From Ichthyophis bannanicus (taxonomy: Eukaryota > Chordata > Amphibia > Gymnophiona > Ichthyophiidae): a stretch of 64,000 nucleotides of DNA. A program made the position numbers and the translations under genes. The notes beneath the pieces are model-generated. The model was not told the DNA's origin. It did no database searches and saw only the letters and a program-made list of their open reading frames with translations. Below are positions 1 to 10,985 of the stretch, in pieces; the stretch's first letter is position 1; every line of letters starts with the position of its first letter. The DNA lies in the NCBI GenBank assembly GCA_033557465.1, contig CM066031.1, forward strand, positions 171,833,043-171,897,042, read 5' to 3'.

Positions 1-270
1 GCTAGAAAGCAATGAGTACAAATGCACGAAGCCTAGCCAACAAAGTTCTTGATCTGGAAGCCCTAATAGTGGAAATGGACTTGGACATTGTGGCCATTAC
101 AGAAACATGGTTTTACGAGTCACATGAATGGGATATAGCCATAGCTGGCTATAATCTATTTAGAAGAGATAGAGAGGGTAGAAAAGGAGGAGAAGTAGCC
201 TTGTATGTCAAAAGCAATATTAACCCTAAACTAAAGAAGAGTGACTAACAGCAAATTAATGAACTAACGC
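1..270 (+). pseudogene. CR1-like LINE (family 2), endonuclease N-terminal fragment
   Basis: Open frame 12-248 encodes the start of an apurinic-type endonuclease, the domain that nicks target DNA for target-primed reverse transcription. Visible motifs are the N-A-R-S-L block, I-T-E-T-W-F (the catalytic Glu block) and a G-Y-N-L-F-R-R-D-R segment, with the G-G-E-V-A-L-Y-V strand following. The frame stops at 248 and endonuclease homology resumes only near 780, so an insertion separates the halves. This is the 5' visible piece of a plus-strand element that continues at 780-1846, 5534-6741 and 8026-8867. The upstream part lies outside the window. Not functional. Confidence 0.8.
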
Positions 271-780
271 AAAAAAATTATTAACAAACATAATTTTTGT
301 CGGAAGGTCGGCCATGAGGTTAAAAGCCATAAGGTTAGAAGCCTCTTGAAGCCGTACTTCCATTTTAATCAGTTTTATTATAGTCCAATAAAATAAGCCC
401 ACACAAGAGCCAAAATAAGGTGGTAAAAAAACCACAACTTGGTGCCACCTTTAAAACATCAATGTACATAGAGAAAGCAATTATTTGGAGACACTTTGAC
501 TTATCTGAACCGCCATTGATTGTTGATTAAAGTCCATTTAAAGCAACGCACAGTTCCAGACGTTCCAACAGCTTTCTCAAACTCCGAAAAAAGACGAAGT
601 GGGAATGATGACTTCCAAAAAGATGAAAATTGCAAAAGCAGTTATCCAAAAGTACACAGCACTGCGTTTCGGGCAAATTTACATTCCATTCCCTGTATCA
701 ACGCTTAGTTGAACTGCCAAAAAAGAAAGCAACCAAACAGCACCTCCACCACTCCGAGACGCCGGCGCATGCTCATTACA
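271..780. other. Unclassified insert inside the CR1-like endonuclease
   Basis: About 0.5 kb separates two contiguous parts of an endonuclease domain. I see no protein homology, no terminal inverted repeat and no A-rich tail that would classify it. Short open frames at 520-708 and 630-887 look like chance, except that the end of the second overlaps resumed LINE sequence. Boundaries are approximate, set by where endonuclease homology stops and restarts. Confidence 0.4.
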
Positions 781-1846
781 GCAAAACAATATTAAAGCTG
801 CTGAAATTCATGGGACGTGGGGAAAAGAAGAAGCACTCTGGATTGTGTTGGAGAAAGGAGATGGCACTGTCATCCATACTGGTGTGATCTACAGGCCTCC
901 AACTCAAACCAAAGAAATGGATAGTGAATTGATTGTTGATATTACAAAGATAGCCATGAAGGGGGAAGTGATCAAATTGGGTGACTTTAATCTACGCAAT
1001 GTGGAGTTCCTTCTGCAAATCTGGAAAGAAGTAAAAAAATTGTGGATGCCTTCCAAGATGCGTTACTTAAACAAATGGTAATGGAACTGACCAGGGAGAG
1101 CTCCGTGCTGGATTTAGTTCTCACCAACGGAGAGATATCCAGGTGGATGCCCATATGAGCAGCAGCGATCATCACACGGTGTGTTTTGAGATAAAAGCCA
1201 AGGTGGAATCCAATCACAGCAAACTCAGTCTTAGACTTCAAAAATGCTGACTTCAGTAAATTGTCCAAGTACTTGAAGGAGGAGTTAGTAGGGTGGGAAG
1301 GGATTAAGGGAAGCGGAATTGCAATGAGCTAAACTAAAGAAAGCAATAAAAACAAGAGGAAAAGCAAACCTATTTGGTTCTCCAAAGAAGTGGCTGTACA
1401 AATAAAGGCAAAAAACACAGCTTTCACAAAATTCAGAAGCTCGCAAACAGAGGAACACATTAAAGAACACAAGATCATACTAAAAGAAACAAAACGAGAA
1501 ATAAGGATAGCAAAATCAAAGGCAGAAGAAAAGATGGCTAGAGATTGGAAGTATGGCGACAAGACTTTTTTCAGGTATATTTTGGAGAGAAGGAAACTCA
1601 GGTGGAATTGCAGGACTCAAAAGTGCTGGGAACAGATTCTTGGAAAGTGACATTGCAAAAGCGACAATGCTAAACAAATACTTCTGCTGCTTGTTTTCAC
1701 TAGAGAAAATCCTGGAGAAGGGCCACCTGTGATTTGACGAATATACAAATGGGAATGGAGTAGATACCACATCATTCAGAAAAGATGATGTGTTAGAACA
1801 GCTTGCAAAACTGAAAGTGGACAAGTCTATGGGACCAGATGGGATA
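780..1846 (+). pseudogene. CR1-like LINE (family 2), endonuclease C-terminus to RT start
   Basis: Translation in shifting frames gives the rest of the endonuclease (Y-R-P-P-T-Q block; a G-D-F-N-L-R block with the catalytic Asp/Asn; then S-S-V-L-D-L-V-L-T-N-G). A basic linker follows (1390-1650, rich in K-E-T-K-R-E-I-R), then the start of the reverse transcriptase (L-K-V-D-K-S-M-G-P-D-G). Several stops and frameshifts show decay. The piece breaks at 1846 in the middle of the motif M-G-P-D-G-I-H-P-R and resumes at 5534, because a minus-strand CR1 was inserted between. Confidence 0.8.
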
Positions 1847-4800
1847 AGAACATAAGATATGCCATACTGGGTCAGACCAAGGTCCATCAAGCCCAGTATT
1901 CTGTTTCCAACAGTGGCCAATCTAGGTCATACGTACCTAGCAGTTTCCCCAAGGGACACAGGTTCCACAATGCTTGTATTGGTTCAAGCATTGATATCCT
2001 GGGTCCCTTCTTAATAATAGTTTATGGACCTTTCCTCCAGGAACTTGTCCAAACCTTTTTTAAACCCAGCTACACTAACAGCCTTTACTACATCCTCCGG
2101 TAACAAATTCCAGAGTTTGATTACACGTTGAGTGAAAAAATATTTTCTTTTATTAGTCTTAAATAGTTTACCCTGTAGCTTCATTGCATGTCCCCTAGTC
2201 TTTCTATATTCTGATAAGGTAAACAATCGATCTACGTTTACCCGTTCCACTCCGTTCATTAATTTATAGACTTCTATCATATCTCCCCTCTGCCGTCTCT
2301 TTTCCAGGTTAAAGAGCACTAACCTTTTTAGCCTTTCTTCATAGGAGTATCCTTCCATCCCCTTTACCATTTTGGTGGCTCTTCTCTGAACCTTTTCTAA
2401 AATCGCTATATCCTATTTAAGATACGGCGACCAGAATTGCACACAATATTCAAGGTGCGGTCTCACCATGGAACGATATAAAGGCATTATAATATCTTTT
2501 GTTTTATTTTTCATTCCTTTCCTTATCATACCTAGCATTCTATTTGCTCTCTTGGCCGCCGCTGCGCACTGGGCCGAGGGTTTTAACATGGTATCCACAA
2601 TGACGCCTAAATCTTTTCCCTGGGTGGTGGTTCCTAATGTGGAACCTTGCATCGTGTAACCATAGTTTGGGTTGTTCTTCCCTAGGTGCATAACCTTGCA
2701 CGTGTCCACATTAAATTTCATCTGCCATTTTGATGCCCAGTCTTCCAATTTATCAAGATCCTCCTGCAATTTTCCACAATCCTCTTGGGTTTTAACAACT
2801 TTAAATAGTTTTGTGTCATCTGCAAATTTGATAACCTCACTCGTTATTCCACTTTCCAGGTCATTTATGAATATGTCAAAAAGCAGCGGACCCAGCACAG
2901 ATCCCTGGGGTACACCACTATTCACCTTTCTCCATTGGGAAAATTGGCCATTTAGCCCTACCCTCTGCTTTCTATCTTTTAACCAGTTCCTGATCCACAA
3001 TAGTACACTGCCTCCTATCCTATGACTCTTTAGTTTTGCAAACGTCTCTGATGAGGGACCTTGTCAAAGGCTTTCTGAAACTCCAGATACACAATATCAA
3101 CCGACTCACCTTTGTCCACCTGATTATTCACTCCTTCAAAAAAACATAACAGATTAGTAAGACAAGATCTTCCTTGTCTAAAGCCATGTTGGCTGTCTCC
3201 CATTAGGTCATGACTATCTACATGCTGAGTAATTTTATTCTTTATGATGGTTTCTACCATTTTTCCCAGTACTGATGTCAGGCTCACCGGTCTGTAGTTT
3301 CCAGGATCACCCCTGGAACCCTTTTTAAAAATTGGTGTTACATTGGCGATTCTCCAATCTTCAGGTATTACAGATGATTTTAATGATAGTTCACAGATTA
3401 CTAATAGCAGATCTGCAATCTCATATTTCAGTTCTTTCAACACCCTTGGATGTATACCATCCGGCCCAGGTGATTTGCTACTCTTCAGTTTATCTAATAG
3501 TTGTAATACATCTTCCCGATGTATCGATATTTCCTTCAATTCTTCCGCACCTTTAAATACCACTTCAGTCATGGGTACCATCCCTACATCTTCCTCAGTA
3601 AAGACCGAAGCAAAGAATTCATTCAATCTCTCCGCTATTGCCTTGTCGCCTCTTAGTGCTCCTTTAACCCCTTTATCATCTAATGGACCAACTGACTCTC
3701 TCACAGGTTTTTTGCTACGAATGTACTTGAAAAGGTCTTTACTTCGCGTTTTTGCTTCCGCATCAAGCGTCTTCTTAAAATCTCCCTTTGCCTGCCTTAT
3801 CAATGCCTTGCATTTGACTTGCCAGTACTTGTGCTGTTTCCAGGTTTCGTCGTTTGGCTCTTTTTTCCATTTCCTGAAAGATGCTTTTTTGGCAACAACA
3901 GCCTTTCTGACCTCACCTTTAAACCATGCTGGCAGTTTTTTGGACTTCCTTCCACTTTTCTTAAAGCGTGGAATACAGCTGGTCTGGGCTTCCAAGATAG
4001 TATTTTTCAACAACAGCCAAGCCTGATGTATGTCTTTAACCTTTGCAACTGCTCCTTTTAGTTTTTTCTTAACTGTTTTCCTCATTTTATCATAGTCTCC
4101 CTTTCGAAAGTTAAAAGGTAGTACTGTGGATTTCTTTACTATCCCTCCTCCACTAATTAAATCAAAGGCAATCATGCTATGATCACTGTTGCCAAGTGGC
4201 CCCAACAACCTTATCTCTTGCACTAGATCTGGTGTTCCACTAAGGACTAGGTCTAATATGGCTTCCCCTCTGGTTGGTTCATGAACCAGCTGCTCCAAGA
4301 AGCAGTCATTTATTTCATGTAGGAACTTTATCTCCCTAGCATGTCCTGACGTGACACTGACCCAGTTGATACCGGGGTAGTTGAAATCACCCATTATTAT
4401 TACTGCACTGTAACTTTTGTTAGCTTCCTTGATTTCTTTGAGCATTTCATCATCCATTTGGTCATTCTGGCAAGGCGCTCGATAGTACACCCCCACTGCC
4501 ATTGCCTTCCCCCTTTTACTTGGAATTTCAATCCATATAGATTCTACAGCAGATTTTGTTTCCTGCAAAACTTTAAACCTTTCTGACTCAATGCCCCCTC
4601 TAACATAAAGAGCAATCCCTCCACCAATTTGATCAGCTCTATCATTACGATATAGTTTGTACCCAGGTATCACAGTGTCCCATTGGTTGTCCTCCTTCCA
4701 CCATGTCTCTGATATTCCAATCATATCTAACCTTTCATTTAGTGCTATATATTCTAACTCTCCCATCTTATTTTTTAGACTTCTAGCATTTGCATAGAAG

Positions 4801-5533
4801 CATTTTAGAGAATGTATTTTATTCATATTAATTTGGCTATTGTTAGACATGGGTAATTTGGGATCTTTAAGCTCAGTCTGCTCCATACTTGAGGGCATTT
4901 GGGCTACTTTACTCTTTTGTGGCACCTCTCTGCTTTTGGTAGTATCTTTCAAAGATACATTCTTCCGAACCATCTGCTCTTTGGCGACTGTCGACTTTCC
5001 CCTAATATCTAGTTTAAAAGCTGCTCTATCTCCTTTTTAAAGGTTAATGCCAGCAGCCTGGTTCCATCCCAGTTAAGGTGAAGCCCATCCCTTCGGAAGA
5101 GCCTCTCCTTTCCCCAGAATGTTCCCCAGTTCCTAAGAAATCCAAAACCCTCATCTCTGCACCATTGTCTCATCCACGCATTGAGACTCCGGAGCTCTAC
5201 CTGCCCTTTGGGTCCTGCGCGTGGAACAGGAAGCATTTCGGAGAACGCTACCCTGGAAGTTCTGGATTTCAACTTCCTACATAAAAGCCTAAATTTAGCC
5301 TCCAGAACCTCCCTACCACATTTTCCTATGTCATTGGTACCGACATGTACCAAGACAGCAGACTCTTCCCCAGCATTATCTAAGACCTTATCTAGGTGGC
5401 GCGTGAGGTCCGCTACCTTCGCACCAGGCAGGCATGTTACCAGGCGATCCTCACGTCCACCAGCCACCCAGCTATCTACATGCCTAATGATTGATTCACC
5501 AACTATAACGGCTGTCCTAACCCTTCCCTCATA
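1847..5533 (-). mobile_element. CR1 retrotransposon (family 1), 5'-truncated, inserted in another LINE
   Basis: A minus-strand CR1 of about 3.7 kb. Its 3' terminus lies at the left, marked by the octamer-like tail AAGAACATAAGA read on the plus strand. From right to left it has the ORF1 esterase part, then ORF2 with endonuclease and reverse transcriptase, then a 3' region. It interrupts the plus-strand LINE exactly between codons for G-I and H-P-R, so the join is unambiguous. The trinucleotide ATA at 1844-1846 and 5531-5533 is a possible short target duplication, in keeping with the very short or absent duplications of CR1. ORF1 starts internally, so the copy is 5' truncated. Confidence 0.92.
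2011..4973 (-). pseudogene. CR1 ORF2: endonuclease and reverse transcriptase, frameshifted
   Basis: ORF2 is broken into 4973-3030, 3000-2413 and 2370-2011. The first part (647 codons) carries the AP-like endonuclease: Y-A-N-A-R-S-L near residue 59, S-E-T-W-W near 90, M-G-D-F-N-Y-P-G near 195, and G-N-S-D-H near 262. A basic linker and the N-terminal RT follow (S-P-G-P-D-G-I-H-P, N-Y-R-P-V-S-L-T-S, L-E-F-Q-K-A-F-D-K-V-P-H). The second part carries [14 protein letters not shown] and the catalytic F-A-D-D box, then L-E-Y-C-V-Q-F-W. The third is the C-terminal domain with [13 protein letters not shown]. One frameshift near 3015-3030 and a stop near 2400 disable it. Both catalytic sites look intact, so inactivation appears fairly recent. 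Confidence 0.92.
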
Positions 5534-5536
5534 CAT
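5009..5536 (-). CDS. CR1 ORF1, SGNH-esterase-like domain (5' truncated)
   Basis: This 175-codon frame ends 35 bases before ORF2. It shows the SGNH-hydrolase blocks: V-I-V-G-E-S-I-I-R-H near the start (a degenerate nucleophile block), V-H-V-G-T-N-D-I-G (the Asn block), and D-G-L-H-L-N-W-D-G-T near the end (Asp and His). An esterase domain in ORF1 is a known feature of many CR1 elements. The homologous copy at 30760-31628 has V-I-V-G-D-S, so the E in place of D just before the nucleophile Ser is specific to this copy. The N-terminal Cys-rich and coiled-coil part of ORF1 is missing. It is an element gene, not a host esterase. Confidence 0.85.
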   Translation of the reverse strand: MYEGRVRTAVIVGESIIRHVDSWVAGGREDRLVTCLPGAKVADLTRHLDKVLDNAGEESAVLVHVGTNDIGKCGREVLEAKFRLLCRKLKSRTSRVAFSEMLPVPRAGPKGQVELRSLNAWMRQWCRDEGFGFLRNWGTFWGKERLFRRDGLHLNWDGTRLLALTFKKEIEQLLN

Positions 5537-6741
5537 CCCAGGATATTGAAAGAGCTCAGAGAAGTTCTTGTAGGGCCTTTAAAGGATATTTTTAATAGAT
5601 CCTTGGAGTCGGGAGAAGTTTCACAGGACTTGACAAGGGCTGATATGGTACCTCTCCACAGAAGTGTTAATAGGGAAGAAGTGACAAACTACAGGCCAGT
5701 AAGCCTTACTTCTGTGGCGGGAAAAGTAATGGAGGTGTTCCTGAAAGAGCGAATAGTGGACTTCCTCGAAACCAACAGGTTGCATGATCCGAGGTAACAT
5801 GATTTTACCAAAGGACGATCTTGCCAAACAAATCTGATTTGATTTCTTTGACTGGGTGACCAGAGAACTAGCTCAAGGGCATGCGATGGATGTGATCTAC
5901 GTAGATTTCAGCAAAGCCTTTGATACTGTTCCTCATCCGAGGCTTATCAATAAACTCAACAGCTTGGAGATGGGTCCCAAGATGATGAACTGGATCAGAA
6001 ATTGGTTGACTGACAGACAACAGAGGGTGACGGTAAACGGAACTCACTCGGATGAAAGGAAGGTGATTAGCGGTGTGCCCCAGGGTTCGGTCTTGGTCCG
6101 GTACTGTTCAATATATTCATGAGTGATATTGCCAAAGGGCTGAATGGGAAAGTCTATCTTTTTGCAGATGACACCAAAATTTTCAACAGAGTGGACTCAC
6201 CTCAGGGAGTGGGGAACATGAGGAAAGATTTACAAAAGCTGGAAGAATGGTCTAATGCTTGGCAGTTAAGATTTAATGTGAAGAGGTGCAGTGTAATGCA
6301 CTTGGGAAGCAGAAATCCAAGGGAATTGTATGTGATAGGGGGCGAGAGATTGATGTGCATGGACCAGGAGAAAGACCTCGATGTGATTGTTTGTTTCTGA
6401 TGATCTCAAGGTGGTAAAACAGTGTGACAAGGCAGTTGCAAAAGCCAGAAGGATGCTGGACTGCATACAGAGAGGAATTGCCAGCAGAAAAGAAGAAGTA
6501 CTAATGCCACTGTACAAGTCACTGGTGAGGCCTCACTTGGAATATTGTGTTCAGTTTTGGAGACCGTATCTCGCAAAGGATATAAAAAAGCTGGAAGCGG
6601 TTCAGAGGAAGGCGACCAAAATGATTTGGAGCCTGCGTCAGAAGACTTATGAGAAGAGACTTGAAGACCTAAATATATACACTCTGGAGGAGAGGAGGGA
6701 CAGGGGAGATATGATTCAGACCTTTAAATACTTAAGAGTAT
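5534..6741 (+). pseudogene. CR1-like LINE (family 2), reverse transcriptase core and thumb
   Basis: This continues the element broken at 1846. Frames 5546-5797, 5856-6122, 6119-6400 and 6387-6767 together give the RT: N-Y-R-P-V-S-L-T-S-V, V-D-F-S-K-A-F-D-T-V-P-H-P-R, S-G-V-P-Q-G-S-V, the catalytic F-A-D-D-T-K box near 6165, and [11 protein letters not shown] near 6535. The C-terminal L-E-E-R-R-D-R-G-D-M-I-Q block follows. At least three frameshifts disable it. It differs from family 1 in using F-S-K-A-F-D-T-V and M-A-S/I-A-S-R-K blocks, so two CR1-like lineages coexist here. It stops at 6741 at another insertion. Confidence 0.88.
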
Positions 6742-8025
6742 TGTCACGAGGTCAGCCCTCCGCCTAGGGCTAAGAGGGCTGGTCTGCCATGATGTCCTTT
6801 AATCAGAAAGTGAGACCACACCTTTCTGCTTTCGCAATGCCTCTTGGGAGTTGTAGTCCCTTTTTAGACCTCTGATAAAGGAATAGTTATGAGTCGAGTG
6901 TTTAAGGCAAAATGACAAGAAATTGATTCCCCTCACATTAGGACTTAGTGTAGAACAAAATAGGAGAGTGTCCAGGTGTTTGCTTGAGGATTATTTACAA
7001 CAAAATAAGGTAGCTGCTCTTCACACTCTGGCTCCAAAACGTGCTGTGCCTTTGCTAAGTAACAAAGATGGGAAAACCAAACAGCTTCTTCTGGCAAAGT
7101 AAAATAACTTCTTTTCCTCTGCTGTTTCACAGCTCTTTAACTCAAAGACTTAACACAGTGACTCGATATCATCGGCTAAGCAAAGCGTGCAATCCATTGG
7201 AACTTCAGCTATGTCATTAATATTACAGTCCGTTTGCATATCTTCCAGCTCAGGATTTACTGAGCTTGGCTGCCAGCTGTTACTACTGTGTTTAAAGCAA
7301 CCACCCTCTGCAAACCTGGGTGTTTCCCCTGTATACAATTCTAGACTGCAAGGGTTTGAAATACCTGTGGCTTTGGAGCTTCTTCTCTGGCTCTCATCTA
7401 GTTCCTTCCAGTTATAAGGAAATGCTCTGTGACTCTCTGTTTGTAATTCCTGACTAGAGCCACCCCCTGGCTCTCTGTTCCAGGTAGAGCTTCTTAACCT
7501 CCCTGCTTTGGTGCTGGGTCTCCACTTTGTGCAAACTCTGAAGCCTTTCCTCAGGCAGTAAGGACTGAAGGACTCCCTGTTCTCTCTGCCCAGGCTGGTT
7601 CCTGGCAACAGGCTGTGCCTTCCCACCTTCTAGTCTGCCGGCTTCTCTCCCAGAACTGCAGGTAGGTTCTTTGCCAAGTCTCCAATTCTCTAGGGTTCCT
7701 GAGCCTCTCCAACCACGTCTCTCAGGAGCTCTTTCCTCTTGCTCCCTCTCTGGCTTCCTTTCTTACTTCTCTTGTTGTCCTCGCTGCTCCCCCTTTGCTC
7801 CCAACCAGCGTTTATATTTCTGTTCCCTGAGGCTTGGCCCTGCCTTTCTGAACAGGTGTGAGTGATCAAGCTCCAGGCTTGCTGCTACGTCAGAGCTCCT
7901 ATCTCCCACTGTTTGTCTTTCTCTTGTAAACCGTGAGCTACGTGTGCTAGCTGACTGTAAGTTTTAAAGGTAATCTTTTCCTTTCTTTCTGTTTCCATGG
8001 GCTCTATAGGGGCTTCTACATCACA
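6742..8025. mobile_element. Candidate solo LTR or LTR-like insertion
   Basis: About 1284 bases interrupt the LINE near the end of its RT ORF. The block begins TG and ends CA, and is flanked by the four bases GTAT at 6738-6741 and 8026-8029; removing it and one GTAT restores contiguous LINE sequence. TG...CA ends with a 4-6 base duplication are typical of LTR retrotransposons, and recombination commonly leaves solo LTRs. I found no gag, protease or integrase. A TATAAA-like box exists on the minus strand around 7805-7815, which would suit a minus orientation. The 158-codon minus frame at 7150-7626 has no recognisable domain. Classification rests on the ends only. Confidence 0.5.
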
Positions 8026-8433
8026 GTATTAATGAACAAACAAACCTCTTACAAAGACGGGGAAGCTGTAAAACTAGAGGGCATAACATGAAGCTGCAAG
8101 GCAGTAAACTGAAAGGCAACGTCAGCAAATACTTTTTCACTGAAATGGTGGTGGATGCTTGGAATGCCCTCCCGATTGAAGTGGCGGGGGCAAACACAGT
8201 GTCAGAATTCAAAATGGCATGGGACAAACACAGTGGATCCCTTTATAGCAACAGAATAAAATCAAAATAAGCATAACTATCTCTTATATCTGAACAAATA
8301 GGGGTGACCTACATGGAGCGGTGGGTACACCTCTAAACAAAGGCATGGGGAGGGGTGACCTGCACGGAGTGGCAAGTGCACCTACTCTTGCCGCCTTGCT
8401 GGACAGACTAGATGGACCATACTGGTCTTTATT
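8026..8433 (+). pseudogene. CR1-like LINE (family 2), ORF2 C-terminus and 3' UTR
   Basis: Frame 8088-8270 encodes the terminal domain (K-L-Q-G-S-K-L, K-Y-F-F-T-E-M-V-V-D-A-W-N, S-E-F-K-M-A-W-D). The same terminal motif is seen at 44270-44519 and 63880-64000. A 3' UTR follows with the phrase GGACAGACTAGATGGACCAT, also shared with those copies in diverged form. The 3' UTR is cut at about 8433 by an A/T-rich repeat and its final bases reappear at 8826-8867. Confidence 0.85.
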
Positions 8434-8692
8434 TTATTTATTTATTTATTTTATTTTATTTATTTAGAACACATTTATATACCGCTCTTTCCCAGGTATC
8501 AAGTGCGGTTTACATTGAACAGAAAAGTTGTTAAGGTACATGGAAGTACATGTCCTAGACGTTTTACATGGAACAGAGGTTAACTTTTTACATTTAACAG
8601 TATAATTAAGAATTCTAACAGTGATGTCATCCATCTTGATTAGGTGGATGTATCAGAGCTTTATACAAATGCATCAACTTTATACAAATTTA

Positions 8693-8727
<35 letters not shown>

Positions 8728-8825
8728 TTTTTTTTTTTTTTTTACTTATGGATTGAATCACATGAGAATCACCTTATGATATCATATTATGTGCTTATAT
8801 GATCGAGCAGGTGTATATCTTACAA
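8434..8825 (-). repeat. L2-like 3'-tail repeat insertion with long poly-T
   Basis: The insert begins with a TTTA-rich tract, then a block reading ATATACCGC and GCGGTTTACATTGAAC. That is the reverse complement of the tail shared by the L2-like elements and SINEs elsewhere in this window. It ends in a T run (about 8697-8745, broken by a single G) and unclassified sequence. It sits inside the 3' UTR of the family-2 LINE, which resumes with CTGCCGTCAT near 8830. No coding capacity. Confidence 0.6.
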
Positions 8826-8867
8826 GTTTTTATCCTGCCGTCATATACTTTGTTACTATGTTACTAT
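8826..8867 (+). repeat. 3' terminus of the CR1-like LINE (family 2)
   Basis: The last bases of the element: CTGCCGTCATATACTTTG followed by the short direct repeat TTACTATG twice. The copies at 44519 (TTTCTATG twice) show the same style of 3' terminal octamer repeat, which is characteristic of CR1 elements. The element is inserted just upstream of, or inside, the unknown gene that starts at 8868. Confidence 0.75.
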
Positions 8868-9847
8868 GAGCTCTACTTCATTTGTAAAGTTGGTGATCAA
8901 GACAAATCCTGGGCTCCGCAAGTTTGCTGTGCAACATGTGCTGTCCATTTCAGAGCTTGGCTCAGAGGTACTCTGAAGTCGATGCCATTTGCAGTTCCAT
9001 GATATGGCGATAACAAGAGGATCACATGACAGACTGTTACTTCTGTCTGACCAATGTATCCAGCTTCTCTGCTAAAAATAAGAAATCTATTCATTACCCC
9101 AGTCTGCCTTCAGCCATGAGACCAGTGCCGCATGACGACAGTATGCCAGTATCGAAGCCACCAGAGACATGGAGCCTAGATGAGGCAGATGAAGATTCCA
9201 CAATACACAGGCCAGATGTGGAAAATGACATGGATCCAGATTTTGAACCGTTAATGTCCAGTGTTCCTCATCTGATAACACAGTCAACACTGAATGACCT
9301 AGTGAGGGACTGTCAAAAACAAAAGCTGAACTATTTGGTTCAAGATTGCAAAAATGGGGTTTGCTGTCGCCAGATATGAAAATTTCTGTCTTTCGGATCC
9401 GCCAAGAAGATATGAAACCTTTCTTTGCGCAGGTTGATAACCTCTGTTTCTGCACTGACATTGATGGGTTGTTCACAGCTTTGGGTTGTTGTGAGCATGA
9501 CCTACAAGAATGGTGCCTTTTTATTGATTTGTCATTAAGCCTGAAAGCTGTCTTGTTACACAATTGCAATGTCCACCCTTCAAAACCTATTGCCTATGCA
9601 GCGCACATGAAAGAAACCTACGAAAACATGGAACTGTTATTGAAACATATACGGTAGAACAACTACAACTGGAGCATCTGTGGTATTCTAAAAGTAGTGG
9701 CACTGCTAATAGGACTGCAGCTTGTGTATACGAAGTACGGTTGTTTCATTTGCGACTGGGACTTCTGTGCTAGAGAGTCTCATTGTATTAAAAGCAACTG
9801 GCTGCTGCATAAGCGTTTGGTTCCAGGACAGAAAAATGGGGTGGATA

Positions 9848-10966
9848 AGAACATAAGATATGCCATACTGGGTCAGACCAAGGTCCATCAAGCCCAGTAT
9901 CCTGTTTCCAACAGTGGCCAGTCTAGGTAATATGTACCTAGCAGTTTCCCCAAAAGACACAGGATCCACAGTGCTTGTATTGGGTCAAGCATTGATATCC
10001 CGGGTCCCTTTTAATAATGGTTTATGGACCTTTCCTCCAGGAACTTGTCCAAACCTTTTTTTAAACCCAGCTATACTAACAGCCTTTACTACAACCTCCG
10101 GTAACAAATTCCGGAGTTTGATTACACATTGAGTGAAAAAATATGTTCTCTTATTAGTCTTACATGGTTTACCCTGTAGCTTCATTGCATGTCCCCTAGT
10201 TTTTCTATATTCTGATGGCGAAAACAATCGATCTACGTTTACCCGTTCCACTCCATTCATTAATTTATAGACCTCTATCATATCTCCCCTCAGCCGTCTC
10301 TTTTCCAGGTTGAAGAGCCCTAACCTTTTCAGCCTCCTTCCATCCCCTGTACCATTTTGGTGGCTCTTCTCTGTACCTTTTTTAATAACACTATATCCTT
10401 TTTAAGATACGGCAACCAGAATTGCACACACTATTCAAGGTGCGATCATACCCTGGAACAATACAGAGGCATTATAACATCCTTTGTTTTATTTTCCATT
10501 CCTTTCCTTATGATACCTAGCATTCTATTTGCTCTCTTGGCCGCCGCTGCACACTGGGCGGGGGGTTTTAACATGTTATCCACGATGACGCCTAAATCTT
10601 TTTCGTGGATGGTGGTTCCAAATGTGGAACCTTCCATAGTGTTGCATAGTTTGGGTTTTTCCTACCTAGGTGCATAACTTTGCACTTGTCCACATTAAAT
10701 TTCATCTGCCATTTGGATGCCCAGTCTTCCAATTTATCAAGATCCTCTTGCAATGTTCCACAATCCTCATGGGTTTTAACAAGTTTAAATAGTTTTGTGT
10801 CATCTGCAGATTTGATAATCTCACTCGTTATTCCCTTTTCCAGGTCATTTATGTATATGTCAAAAAGCAGCGGATCCAGCACAGATCTCTGGGGTACACC
10901 ACTATTCACCTTTCTCCACTGGAAAAATTGGCCATTTAGCTGTACCCTCTGCTTTCTGTCTTTTAA
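9848..10966 (-). mobile_element. CR1 (family 1) 3' fragment, 5' truncated
   Basis: A minus-strand CR1 starting at its 3' tail (AAGAACATAAG at the left). It contains the C-terminal block (9985-10281), the F-A-D-D region written here as S-A-D-D (10592-10909, I-K-S-A-D-D-T-K), and ends at the RT region near 10966. The catalytic box has Ser in place of Phe. The element splits the unknown gene: the gene breaks after V-P-G-Q-K-N at the left and restarts with P-P-L-H-I-K-L at 10986. The right end carries a short inverted duplication of its own sequence (see the repeat at 10933-10985). Confidence 0.9.
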
Positions 10967-10985
10967 CAGAGGGTAGGGCTAAATG
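10933..10985. repeat. Inverted duplication at the truncated 5' end of a CR1
   Basis: Bases 10933-10951 and 10967-10985 are 19-base inverted repeats with two mismatches around a 15-base loop. The right arm matches the family-1 CR1 sequence better than the left arm does: it has CCCTACCCTCTG in reverse complement, as in the copies at 2955-2970 and 28670-28680. It was therefore copied from CR1 RNA or cDNA in the opposite sense. Immediately right of it the interrupted gene resumes. Confidence 0.75.

Noticed and set aside
3343..4026. 227-codon plus-strand frame
   Set aside because: It lies opposite the CR1 ORF2 on the minus strand, and a matching shadow frame appears at 28951-29748 opposite the other CR1. 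It is a by-product of the LINE coding sequence.
7150..7626. 158-codon minus-strand frame inside the LTR-like block
   Set aside because: No recognisable domain and no similar frame elsewhere; treated as chance.
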